Positions 1 to 7,140 of a stretch of DNA of 64,000 nt are shown piece after piece (position 1 is the stretch's first letter; each line of letters begins with the position of its first letter). Source of the stretch: Bacteroidales bacterium (GTDB lineage: Bacteria > Bacteroidota > Bacteroidia > Bacteroidales > UBA932). The notes below the pieces were generated by a model, which made no database searches, was not told the DNA's origin, and was given only the letters and a program-made list of their open reading frames with translations. The translations under genes were made by a program, and so were the position numbers. The DNA lies in contig SUYP01000001.1 in the NCBI GenBank assembly GCA_015060395.1, positions 121,058 to 185,057 on the forward strand. Reading direction: 5' to 3'.

Positions 1-2
1 CG

Positions 3-104
3 AAGATTGATGCCGCTCCCTCATCAGAATCGCAAATTCCATCCCTTGACTCCGTATCATCGGAGGCCGATATTTCTGATATAAACAGGACAGACTGTGT
101 GTAA
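3..104 (+). CDS. C-terminal end of an unidentified protein (partial)
   Basis: One plus-strand frame is open from the window edge to a TAA at 102-104, giving 33 residues rich in Ser, Asp, Glu and Ile with no recognisable motif. The other two forward frames close earlier or read less naturally. The stop codon lies inside the left arm of the palindrome at 82-180. The gene would converge on rubrerythrin. It is too short to identify and could be spurious. Confidence 0.35.
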   Translation, partial: KIDAAPSSESQIPSLDSVSSEADISDINRTDCV

Positions 105-180
105 AGTGACGTGCCACCCTCGGCTAGAGGGTGCCCTCAAAGAGGGCTGGGTCACTGTTACACACAGTCTGCTCTGTTTA
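82..180. terminator. Compound palindrome with two inner hairpins; possible bidirectional terminator
   Basis: An outer inverted repeat pairs 82-110 with 151-180, about 29 bp with one single-base bulge and a few mismatches. It encloses two perfect hairpins: 115-121 with 127-133 (loop GGCTA) and 133-138 with 142-147 (loop AAA). The predicted fold is a three-way junction rather than a plain terminator stem. It sits between two converging reading frames, which fits bidirectional termination, but there is no strong T tract on either side. A repetitive palindromic element or a structured RNA is also possible. Confidence 0.55.
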
Positions 181-190
181 CTATAATATC

Positions 191-742
191 CTATTTGAAA
201 TATCTGTTGAAAAGTCCCTGGAAGCCGGCACCGTGGCGAGCCTCGTCCTTGCACATCTCGTGTACTGTGTCGTGGATTGCGTCAAGGTTCTGCTGCTTTG
301 CAAGAGTTGCGATCCTCTTCTTGTCCTCGCAGGCTCCCTGCTCGGCAAGCATCCTCTTCTCTACGTTTGTCTTGGTGTCCCATACACACTCTCCGAGAAG
401 CTCTGCGAACTTAGCTGCGTGCTCAGCCTCTTCCCAAGCGTATCTCTTGAATGCCTCGGCAATTTCAGGATATCCCTCTCTGTCGGCCTGACGGCTCATA
501 GCAAGGTACATTCCTACCTCTGAACACTCTCCTGCGAAATGATCACGAAGTCCCTTGAGAATCTCAGGATCTACTCCCTGAGCTACACCGATCCTATGTT
601 CGTCAGCCCAGGTGAGAGCCTCACCGGTCTCTACGATTTCCTCAAACTTCTCTGCGCCGACGTGGCAGATAGGGCACTCACTTGGAGCCTCGTTTCCTTC
701 GTGGATGTATCCACATACCAGACATCTGAATTTCTTTGTCAT
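191..742 (-). CDS. Reverse rubrerythrin (rubredoxin domain first)
   Basis: 183 residues. An N-terminal rubredoxin-type iron site uses Cys7, Cys10, Cys23 and Cys26 ([10 protein letters not shown], then CPIC). A four-helix ferritin-like domain follows from about residue 45, with diiron-ligand motifs visible in [20 protein letters not shown] and DEARHGAGF. Classical rubrerythrins carry the rubredoxin domain at the C terminus, so this is the reverse form. The family reduces hydrogen peroxide to water in the cytoplasm of anaerobes. It lies 54 bp downstream of a stand-alone rubredoxin-like protein with a nearly identical N terminus. No TAnnTTTG promoter is seen in the gap, so the two are probably co-transcribed. 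The start is the ATG at 742, giving MTKKF as in its neighbour. Confidence 0.93.
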   Translation of the reverse strand: MTKKFRCLVCGYIHEGNEAPSECPICHVGAEKFEEIVETGEALTWADEHRIGVAQGVDPEILKGLRDHFAGECSEVGMYLAMSRQADREGYPEIAEAFKRYAWEEAEHAAKFAELLGECVWDTKTNVEKRMLAEQGACEDKKRIATLAKQQNLDAIHDTVHEMCKDEARHGAGFQGLFNRYFK

Positions 743-796
743 AATCCTTTTATAGTTTAATTGTTGTTTTTTATTCTGTATAGTCTATTGTGGCTG

Positions 797-922
797 TTAT
801 GCCTCCTCTTCTGTTACTTCTACGAAATCTTCCGGTCCTACGAAGCAAAGCGGACACTCTTCAGGTGCGGTCTCTCCCTCGTGGATGTATCCGCAAACCA
901 AACATTTGAATTTCTTTGTCAT
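797..922 (-). CDS. Small rubredoxin-like protein
   Basis: 41 residues beginning [17 protein letters not shown], with four Cys in two pairs (CLVC and CPLC) forming a rubredoxin Fe(Cys)4 site. It is shorter than ordinary rubredoxins (about 52-54 residues) and matches the rubredoxin domain of the downstream rubrerythrin over its whole length, so it probably arose by duplication of that domain. The likely role is electron transfer to the rubrerythrin. A longer in-frame extension reaches 1090, but it crosses the promoter, and the ATG at 922 is the one matching the paralogue. Confidence 0.85.
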   Translation of the reverse strand: MTKKFKCLVCGYIHEGETAPEECPLCFVGPEDFVEVTEEEA

Positions 923-984
923 AATCGTTGTATTTAAGATGTTTATAATTTTTAATTTTGAATTATTCAAATCTGTTTCCAATG

Positions 985-992
985 CAAAGGTA
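985..992 (-). promoter_or_regulatory. -7 promoter element for the rubredoxin-rubrerythrin operon
   Basis: Minus strand reads TACCTTTG, an exact match to the Bacteroidetes -7 consensus TAnnTTTG, 63 bp upstream of the rubredoxin start. Confidence 0.6.
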
Positions 993-1102
993 TGTAAATT
1001 TACGATACTTCCAAATAATTTTGAACAAAAATTACGGTATTCGATGCAAAAAAGGTGAATTTCTGCGTTTTGAACTGAGCCATAACGCATTAAGGAGAAA
1101 AC

Positions 1103-1178
1103 CTCAGAAATAGTAACGATAGCAATTTAGCAAAGAAACGCAAGGTAATGAAATAGAACGGTTGCCTAATCATTACCC
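1103..1178. repeat. Left att-like repeats of the mobile element (two copies)
   Basis: Copy A (1103-1130, starting CTCAGAAATAG) and copy B (1150-1178, containing GAACGGTTGC then TTACCC) both resemble the single copy at 9499-9532 beyond the other end of the element. A against the right copy matches about 21 of 28 bases without gaps. B against the right copy shares GAACGGTTGC exactly plus a spaced TTACCC. An inverted repeat GGTAATGA/TCATTACC (1144-1151, 1170-1177) brackets copy B. This is consistent with integrase core or arm sites. The exact junction cannot be fixed from one sequence. The rest of the gap 923-1291 is AT-rich and holds no gene. Confidence 0.45.
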
Positions 1179-1263
1179 GATAATGAGGTAAAGTTTTTCT
1201 TTGTGTCGTCACGCTTCATCGTTCTGCGTTAGTTTGCATATCAATGTATAACTCGCTGATAAC

Positions 1264-1271
1264 TAATTTTG
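1264..1271 (+). promoter_or_regulatory. -7 promoter element for the integrase
   Basis: TAATTTTG matches TAnnTTTG and ends 20 bp before the integrase ATG at 1292, inside the left end of the mobile element. Confidence 0.55.
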
Positions 1272-1291
1272 TAACCAAAAAAGATTAGATT

Positions 1292-2500
1292 ATGCGAAGT
1301 ACATTTAAGGTGCTGTTCTATGTGAACGGAAGCAAGGAGAAAAACGGTATTGTTCCCATTATGGGACGAGTGACAATCAACGGCTCAGTAGCTCAATTCA
1401 GTTGCAAGCAGAGCATCCACAAAGACCTGTGGGATGTGAAAGGCAACCGAGCCAAAGGCAAGAGCAAAGAATCGAGAGACATCAATTTGGCTTTGGATAA
1501 CATCAAAGCACAAATCATCAAACACTATCAACGCATTTCAGACCGTGAGGCGTTTGTAACGGCTGAAATGGTACGCAATGCCTATCAAGGTATAGGTACG
1601 GAGTATGAAACCCTGCTCCGAGCATTCGATAAGGAGAATGAAGCCTTTGCCAAACGAGTTGGCAAAGACCGTTCATTGAGTACATATCAAAAGTATCTCA
1701 CCGTAAGAAAATATCTTGCAGAGTTTATCAAGGTAAACTATAAGCGTACAGATATTGCAATGAATGAACTTACCGAGGATTTCATTCGTGATTATTGTTT
1801 GTATTTGAGAAACGAAGTCGGATTGGCTCAATCCTCGGTGTGGATATACTCCATACCATTGAAGCATATTGTAACCACTGCTCACTATAACGGAAAGATA
1901 GCACGCAACCCATTTGCCCAATATAAAGTTGACCCCGACCACAAGGAACGAGGTTTCTTGACGGAAGAGGAATTGCAAGCTTTTACAACAGTCGAATTGA
2001 ACAATTTCGATTTGGAGTTGGCAAGGGATTTATTTGTATTTGGCTGCTGGACGGGTATATCATTCATCGACATCAAGAACCTGACAACAGAGAATATCAC
2101 AATGTTGGGTGGTTCTCCGTGGATAGTGTCAAAGCGACAAAAGACAGGCGTACCGTTCCAAATTAAGTTGATGGATATTCCTATGCAGATTATCAAGCGA
2201 TATGAGCCATATCGAATAAGCAATCACCTTTTCAATATCGGCAGCCACGACACTATAAACAAACGCATAAAAGAGGTGGCTAAATTGTGTGGAATTGAGA
2301 AGCGAACTTCGTTCCATCTGAGCAGGCACACATTCGCAGTCTTAGCCCTGAACTATGGTATGCCGATAGAGAGCGTGAGCAAGATTCTTGGACATACCAA
2401 CATTACAACAACACAAATTTACGCAAAGGTGACTAACACCAAACTCGAACACGATATATCTATGTTTGAGAGTAGAGTTAGCGGAAGATTTGCAATTTAA
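1292..2500 (+). CDS. Tyrosine recombinase (integrase) of the mobile element
   Basis: 402 residues with the usual Bacteroidetes integrase layout: an N-terminal arm-binding region, a SAM-like core-binding domain (about 105-195) and a C-terminal catalytic domain. Catalytic signatures are His342-x-x-Arg345 (HLSRHTFA), His368 (LGHTN) and the nucleophile Tyr377. The first catalytic Arg is not at the usual box I place: the segment reads GCWTGISFIDIKNL, with Ser in the TGLR position, as is common in Bacteroides integrases of the IntDOT type. It should excise and integrate the surrounding element by recombining the flanking att sites. It is the first gene inside the left boundary and reads inward. Confidence 0.92.
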   Translation: MRSTFKVLFYVNGSKEKNGIVPIMGRVTINGSVAQFSCKQSIHKDLWDVKGNRAKGKSKESRDINLALDNIKAQIIKHYQRISDREAFVTAEMVRNAYQGIGTEYETLLRAFDKENEAFAKRVGKDRSLSTYQKYLTVRKYLAEFIKVNYKRTDIAMNELTEDFIRDYCLYLRNEVGLAQSSVWIYSIPLKHIVTTAHYNGKIARNPFAQYKVDPDHKERGFLTEEELQAFTTVELNNFDLELARDLFVFGCWTGISFIDIKNLTTENITMLGGSPWIVSKRQKTGVPFQIKLMDIPMQIIKRYEPYRISNHLFNIGSHDTINKRIKEVAKLCGIEKRTSFHLSRHTFAVLALNYGMPIESVSKILGHTNITTTQIYAKVTNTKLEHDISMFESRVSGRFAI

Positions 2501-2511
2501 TATGTATAGGT

Positions 2512-2874
2512 ATGGAACGAGCAATTATAACAATCAGCGAATCGGGCTGTGTGAATATTCCCTATGGCAATGTATGGATGTCGTTTTCGGAACTTGTGGT
2601 GCTGTTCGATGTGGCAGCACCCACATTAAAGGCTGCTATCCGAGCCATATACAAAAGCGGAGTGATAACGGAACACATGCAACATTGCGAGGTGATTCCA
2701 TATACCTATTGGGCAACCCTATACAATATGAATATGATTGTCGCTCTCGCTTTCCGCATCAACTCACACGGTGCGGAGAAGATACGTGGTGAGTTGTTAA
2801 AGAGAATATGCGGACGAAAAGAGAAAGTATGTTATCTCTTTTCGCTTGCAAACTCTACATTTGGTTGGTCGTAA
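2512..2874 (+). CDS. Small mobile-element protein, RhuM-like
   Basis: 120 residues, starting 11 bp after the integrase stop and so probably co-transcribed with it. I do not recognise it with certainty. A central stretch (MSFSELVVLFDVAAPTLKAA) looks like a helix-turn-helix. The segment MIVALAFRINSHGAEKIRGE resembles the conserved part of RhuM-type proteins, where MIIAVGYRVNSxRG is typical. By position it could be an excision or directionality factor or a regulator of the element, but nothing in the sequence proves this. Confidence 0.6.
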   Translation: MERAIITISESGCVNIPYGNVWMSFSELVVLFDVAAPTLKAAIRAIYKSGVITEHMQHCEVIPYTYWATLYNMNMIVALAFRINSHGAEKIRGELLKRICGRKEKVCYLFSLANSTFGWS

Positions 2875-2881
2875 TGGCATA

Positions 2882-2909
2882 CCGACAAGCCGATAAATCG
2901 GTAAGTCGG
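2882..2909. other. Hairpin in the gap after the integrase operon
   Basis: The inner stem CCGAT/ATCGG (2890-2894, 2897-2901) sits inside an outer stem CCGAC/GTCGG (2882-2886, 2905-2909), separated by a symmetric 3x3 internal loop. There is no T tract, so intrinsic termination is doubtful. It may be a regulatory RNA structure at the end of the integrase transcript. The remaining gap to 3109 holds the promoter for the next gene and nothing else I can name. Confidence 0.35.
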
Positions 2910-3067
2910 CATAACGGCTGACTAATCAGCAAACACAAGCTCGAAGATAGGTTTACCGCCTGTTTTCGGGCTTGTAGCGTTTATATACCCCTCACATTTC
3001 CACCCTCAATGTATCTTATTCATTATTCTGCAATGATTTGCGTAGTAACTTATCCGTCAATCACTTA

Positions 3068-3075
3068 TATTTTTG
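3068..3075 (+). promoter_or_regulatory. -7 promoter element for the helicase/primase/mobilization genes
   Basis: TATTTTTG matches TAnnTTTG, 34 bp upstream of the ATG at 3110. Confidence 0.5.
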
Positions 3076-3109
3076 TAGCTGACATTTTTCAAATCAAAAA
3101 GAGTGAAAT

Positions 3110-4351
3110 ATGGAAGCTAAAAAAGTTACACCAAGCCATCAACCGCCATCAGATGGTGGTATGGCAAAAGAAGAGTTTATTCGTGTCGGCACCACGCTCT
3201 ACAAGATTGTGGAACAGCCGAGACTGAGTGGCGGATATGTGAAGAAGCGTATCCCGTGGAACAATGAAACGCTCCGCCAAGATTATGGCAAGGACTACAT
3301 CGGCAGCGTACCCAAGTATGACGGTTTCTGTACCGTACCCGAACACATCGGCTACCGCCCTGTAATCGGCAAGTTCCTTAACCTCTATGAGCCGATAGAC
3401 CACCGACCGCAGGAGGGTGATTTCCCCTCCATCCGTTCATTGGTGGAACATATCTTCGGTGAGCAGTATGAGTTGGGCATGGACTACCTGCAACTGCTCT
3501 ACCTGCAACCTGTTCAGAAGTTGCCAATCCTGTTGTTGGTATCTGAGGAACGCAACACAGGCAAGAGCACATTCCTCAATTTTCTGAAAGCCCTCTTTCA
3601 GAACAATGTCACATTCAACACCAACGAGGATTTCCGCAGCCAATTCAATTCCGATTGGGCAGGCAAGCTACTTATCGTGGTCGATGAGGTGCTGCTCAAC
3701 CGCAGGGAGGACAGCGAGCGATTGAAGAATCTGAGTACCACATTATCCTACAAGGTGGAAGCCAAAGGCAAAGACCGTGACGAGATAGCGTTCTTTGCTA
3801 AATTCGTACTATGCTCCAACAACGAGTATCTGCCCGTAATCATCGATGCAGGAGAAACGCGCTATTGGGTACGCAAGATAAACCGCTTGCAGTCCGATGA
3901 TACCAACTTCCTGCAACGCTTGAAAGCTGAGATACCCGCATTTCTCCATTTCCTCAGCCATCGCCAACTATCCACAGAGAGGGAGAGCCGAATGTGGTTC
4001 AACCCCTCATTGCTGCATACCGAAGCATTGCAGAGGATTATACGCAGTAACCGCAACAGATTGGAGATAGAGATGTCGGAGCTGTTACTCGACATTATGG
4101 CAACTATGAATGTGGATAGCGTTTCATTCTGCCTTAACGACCTTATTGTGCTGTTGATGCACTCGCAGGTAAAGGTAGAGAAACACCAAGTGCGTAAGGT
4201 CGTACAAGAGTGTTGGAAGCTGACACCTGCACCCAACGGTCTTACCTACACCACCTATCAAGGCAACTACAACCAGAGTTGCCACTATGAACCGATAAGG
4301 AGAGTGGGACGCTTCTACACCGTCACAAGGGAGCAGCTCGAATCCTTGTAA
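3110..4351 (+). CDS. P-loop replication helicase of the mobile element (DUF5906/SF3-like)
   Basis: 413 residues. A Walker A motif lies in EERNTGKST (about residues 144-152) and a Walker B in LLIVVDEV (about 186-193). A sensor-like segment FAKFVLCSNNEYLP follows, then a C-terminal part rich in basic and aromatic residues. This pattern fits the primase-associated superfamily 3-like helicases found in plasmids, phages and mobilizable elements. It probably unwinds the excised circular form during replication or transfer. A Toprim primase follows 250 bp downstream, so the two likely form a replication module. The ATG at 3110 is the first in-frame start after the promoter. Confidence 0.8.
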   Translation: MEAKKVTPSHQPPSDGGMAKEEFIRVGTTLYKIVEQPRLSGGYVKKRIPWNNETLRQDYGKDYIGSVPKYDGFCTVPEHIGYRPVIGKFLNLYEPIDHRPQEGDFPSIRSLVEHIFGEQYELGMDYLQLLYLQPVQKLPILLLVSEERNTGKSTFLNFLKALFQNNVTFNTNEDFRSQFNSDWAGKLLIVVDEVLLNRREDSERLKNLSTTLSYKVEAKGKDRDEIAFFAKFVLCSNNEYLPVIIDAGETRYWVRKINRLQSDDTNFLQRLKAEIPAFLHFLSHRQLSTERESRMWFNPSLLHTEALQRIIRSNRNRLEIEMSELLLDIMATMNVDSVSFCLNDLIVLLMHSQVKVEKHQVRKVVQECWKLTPAPNGLTYTTYQGNYNQSCHYEPIRRVGRFYTVTREQLESL

Positions 4352-4417
4352 CACAATCATTTTTCTGTTGAATTGTTGAATATGAGTATAAACACACTGA
4401 TAATAAACAATATACAT

Positions 4418-4520
4418 TCTCAACAAAATCTCAACAAGCCAAAAGAGAAGTTGAGAGAGCGACAACCACCGTTTGTGTATTTCTCTTTTGGTGAGCGTTT
4501 TGTTGAGAAGATGTTGAGAG
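4418..4520. repeat. Nested inverted repeats and GTTGAG motifs; possible element origin
   Basis: Inverted arms pair 4418-4428 with 4498-4508 (TCTCAACAAAA) and 4439-4448 with 4482-4491 (CCAAAAGAGA). The motif GTTGAG, or its complement CTCAAC, occurs five times in about 100 bp (near 4419, 4430, 4450, 4503 and 4513). Related GTTGAAT copies lie at about 4367-4380. The region is non-coding and lies between the helicase and the primase. Clustered short repeats next to replication genes resemble an iteron-type replication origin, but an operator or attenuator is possible. Confidence 0.45.
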
Positions 4521-4601
4521 GTTACAAGTCTGTGTATAAGCATATTACATCAACGATTCATCAAATCAACAAATTTTCATTAACCTCAAAATCGTAGCAA
4601 T

Positions 4602-5567
4602 ATGACAATCAACGATGCAAAACTAATCAAGTTGGCAGACTATCTGCAAAGTTTGGGCTATACACCTATAAAGAGACAAGGCAAAAGCCTATGGTATAAA
4701 TCACCGCTGAGAAACGAAACAGATGCTTCGTTCAAGGTAAACACCGAGCTTAATCAATGGTATGACTTCGGTATCGGTAAGGGTGGCAACATCATCGCAT
4801 TGGCAGCAGAACTGTACCATAGCGAGAATGTAGCCTATCTGTTGGAACGCATAGCGGAGCGAACACCGTACATACGCCCTGCAACCTTTTCTTTTGGCGA
4901 GCAACAAACCTCTAATCGTAGTTTTGAGGGCATAAAGGTTGGCGAGTTATCATCGCCTGCACTAATAGCCTACTTTAAGGAGCGAGGCATAAACATCTAC
5001 CTCGCCAAAAGAGAGTGTAAGGAGTTGCGATTTGAACACAACGGTAAACCATACTTCGCCATCGGCTTTCCGAATATGGCAGGAGGCTATGAACTCCGCA
5101 ACCGCTACTTCAAAGGATGTCTGGCTCCAAAGGATATTACCCATATTCGACAACAGGGCGAGCCACGAGCAGCGTGTTACCTCTTCGAGGGGTTTATGGA
5201 TTACCTCTCGTTTCTTACCATTCGGGTAAACAACCACCCCGAAGAGCCGAGAACTGAGGCACAGGATTATATGGTACTCAACTCTGTCACCAATCTCTCA
5301 AAAGCGGAACGACTGCTAAGACCGTACAGCAGAATCGGCTGTTTTCTCGACAACGACCAAGTAGGGCAAAAGGCTATGGAGAGTCTTAAAAAGATGTTTG
5401 GAGATAGGCTTCGGGATATGTCAAAACACTATGCCGAGCATAAGGATTTGAACGACTACTTATGCCACCATATCCGAGCAAAGCAAGCAGAGAAAAAATC
5501 GCAAGTTCAATCCGTAAGACGGATGCAGCAACCGCAGCCGAAGAAGAAACGAGGCTTCAGGTTATAG
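4602..5567 (+). CDS. Toprim-domain DNA primase of the mobile element
   Basis: 321 residues. The N-terminal part (about 1-95) resembles the zinc-binding region of DnaG-type primases (SLWYKSPLRNETDASFKVN, then WYDFGIGKGGNIIALA), but the metal-binding Cys residues are missing. The C-terminal Toprim domain shows the catalytic Glu196 (LFEGFMDY) and the acidic pair Asp250/Asp252 (CFLDNDQVG), followed by HKDLNDYL. The basic C-terminal tail (KKKRGF) may bind DNA. It should prime replication of the element, working with the upstream helicase. The gene ends exactly where the oriT-like structured region begins. Confidence 0.85.
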   Translation: MTINDAKLIKLADYLQSLGYTPIKRQGKSLWYKSPLRNETDASFKVNTELNQWYDFGIGKGGNIIALAAELYHSENVAYLLERIAERTPYIRPATFSFGEQQTSNRSFEGIKVGELSSPALIAYFKERGINIYLAKRECKELRFEHNGKPYFAIGFPNMAGGYELRNRYFKGCLAPKDITHIRQQGEPRAACYLFEGFMDYLSFLTIRVNNHPEEPRTEAQDYMVLNSVTNLSKAERLLRPYSRIGCFLDNDQVGQKAMESLKKMFGDRLRDMSKHYAEHKDLNDYLCHHIRAKQAEKKSQVQSVRRMQQPQPKKKRGFRL

Positions 5568-5670
5568 CCCACTATAACTACACGCTTCGCCGATGTGTAG
5601 TTGTGGGGCAGAGTGACCTCTCTGCACTCCGCTTATGGGCGTTGCCCCTAAGGACCCCAAAGCGGAAATG
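5568..5670. other. Putative oriT: cluster of hairpins upstream of the relaxase gene
   Basis: Four stem structures occur within about 100 bp: 5568-5583 with 5595-5607 (CCCAC and AACTACAC arms), a perfect GCAGAG/CTCTGC hairpin (5608-5613, 5620-5625), a GGGC-GTT-GCCC hairpin (5637-5647), and an outer TCCGCTT/AAGCGGA pair (5629-5635, 5660-5666). It is GC-richer than its surroundings, non-coding, and directly precedes the MobV gene, where the nick site of such elements normally lies. The nick position cannot be read from sequence alone. Confidence 0.6.
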
Positions 5671-5713
5671 AGCAAACAAACGGTCTAATTGTAACCAATA
5701 AAATCAAAGAACT

Positions 5714-7090
5714 ATGGCAATAAAAAGCAGCATACATATCAAGCCTTGCAACATATCATCAAGCGAGGCACACAACCTCAGAACTCCCGAATATATGCGC
5801 AACATCGGAGAGTCGAAAATCTACCTCATCCCCGAACTCGTTGCCGACAACGAGCATTGGATAAACCCTCACTTTGGCGATTACGATTTACAGACGCATT
5901 ACAATAATATCAAGCAAATGGTTAAGGCAAAGACGGGGAGAGCGATGCAGGAGAAAGAGCGAGAACGCAAAACCAAGAGTGGCAAGATTATTAAGGTGGC
6001 AGGATGCTCGCCCATTCGTGAAGGTGTGCTACTCATCAAGTCCGATACCACATTAGATGATGTTCGTAGATTTGGTGAGAAGTGCCGAGAGCGTTGGGGT
6101 ATCACACCGCTTCAAATATTCCTACACAAAGACGAGGGGCATTGGTTGAATGGCAAGCCTGATGCAGACGACAAGGAGAGTTTTCAAATCGGTGGCAGAT
6201 GGTTTAAGCCGAACTACCACGCCCATATCGTATTCGATTGGATGAACCACGAGACGGGAAAGAGTTGCAAACTCAATGACGATGATATGGCACAGATGCA
6301 GACATTGGCTTCCGACATTCTATCAATGGAGCGAGGACAATCCAAATCCGAGACGGGCAAGGAGCATTTGGAGCGTAACGACTTCATCATCGAGAAGCAG
6401 CGTGCCGAGCTTGAACGCATAGAGGCTGAAAGGCAACACAAGGAACACCAGATAGATCTTGCTGAGCAAGAACTTAAACAGGTGAAATCGGAGATACGCA
6501 CCGACAAACTCAAAAGCGTAGCCACCGATGCCGCCACAGCCTTTGCAAGCGGTGTTAGTTCTCTTTTCGGCAGCGGTAAGATGAAATTATTGGAACGCAA
6601 GAACGAGGATTTAAGAGATGAAATAGCAATCCGAGATGAGACCATCGAGCAACTGCAAACCAATATCAAGCAAATGCAGGTGGAACACCAACGGCAGTTG
6701 CAGGAGATAAAGAGGTCATACGAAGAGGAGAACCGCAAGCATACGGAATACATCGACAAGATTTTGCGTTACTTCCCCTATGTGGAGAAACTGATGCCAC
6801 TGATTAAATACCTCAGCGAAAAGATGGGATTTACAGACGACCTTATACGGAAATTATGCACATTCAAAAATGTATCAGTTACGGGTAAACTCTACTCATC
6901 GGAGCATAACCAGTCGTTTTCGGCTAATGGTGCGGTCTGCTCTCTCAAACAAGATAGAGAGGGACATTTCGACCTCAATATTGATGGTGTTTCTCGCCAT
7001 TCGTGGTTCAGACGCAAGAAAGATGAATTTATGGAAGCGTTGGGACTGCCGACAAGCAGAAGAAACCAAAATCGAGGACTGAAACTATAA
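5714..7090 (+). CDS. MobV/Pre-family relaxase
   Basis: 458 residues. The N-terminal relaxase domain (about 1-200) carries the MobV signature as LHKDEGH (His138, Asp140, Glu141) and NYHAHIVFDW (His169, His171), the metal-binding histidine set. A long charged coiled coil follows (about 215-345), then a C-terminal segment. The protein would nick the oriT-like region just upstream and pilot single-stranded DNA during mobilization by a co-resident conjugative element. No type IV secretion genes are present, so the element is mobilizable but not self-transmissible. The ATG at 5714 starts MAIKSSIHIKP, as expected for this family. Confidence 0.92.
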   Translation: MAIKSSIHIKPCNISSSEAHNLRTPEYMRNIGESKIYLIPELVADNEHWINPHFGDYDLQTHYNNIKQMVKAKTGRAMQEKERERKTKSGKIIKVAGCSPIREGVLLIKSDTTLDDVRRFGEKCRERWGITPLQIFLHKDEGHWLNGKPDADDKESFQIGGRWFKPNYHAHIVFDWMNHETGKSCKLNDDDMAQMQTLASDILSMERGQSKSETGKEHLERNDFIIEKQRAELERIEAERQHKEHQIDLAEQELKQVKSEIRTDKLKSVATDAATAFASGVSSLFGSGKMKLLERKNEDLRDEIAIRDETIEQLQTNIKQMQVEHQRQLQEIKRSYEEENRKHTEYIDKILRYFPYVEKLMPLIKYLSEKMGFTDDLIRKLCTFKNVSVTGKLYSSEHNQSFSANGAVCSLKQDREGHFDLNIDGVSRHSWFRRKKDEFMEALGLPTSRRNQNRGLKL

Positions 7091-7093
7091 ATA

Positions 7094-7123
7094 AATAGGC
7101 TGTGCATTTGAACACAGCCTATT
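7094..7123. terminator. Bidirectional terminator between relaxase and outer-membrane gene
   Basis: A perfect 11-bp stem (7094-7104 with 7113-7123, AATAGGCTGTG) has an 8-nt loop. It begins 4 bp after the relaxase stop and lies just before the stop of the converging gene at 7141. Confidence 0.8.
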
Positions 7124-7140
7124 ATAATAATAAATCGTCT

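Noticed and set aside
923..1291. A tRNA gene as the integration target of the mobile element
   Set aside because: I searched both ends by eye for a cloverleaf and a T-loop GTTCRA pattern and found none.
4373..4597. A 74-codon plus-strand frame between the helicase and primase genes
   Set aside because: It lies on the inverted repeats and short motifs, has no family features, and is more likely a chance frame in non-coding DNA.
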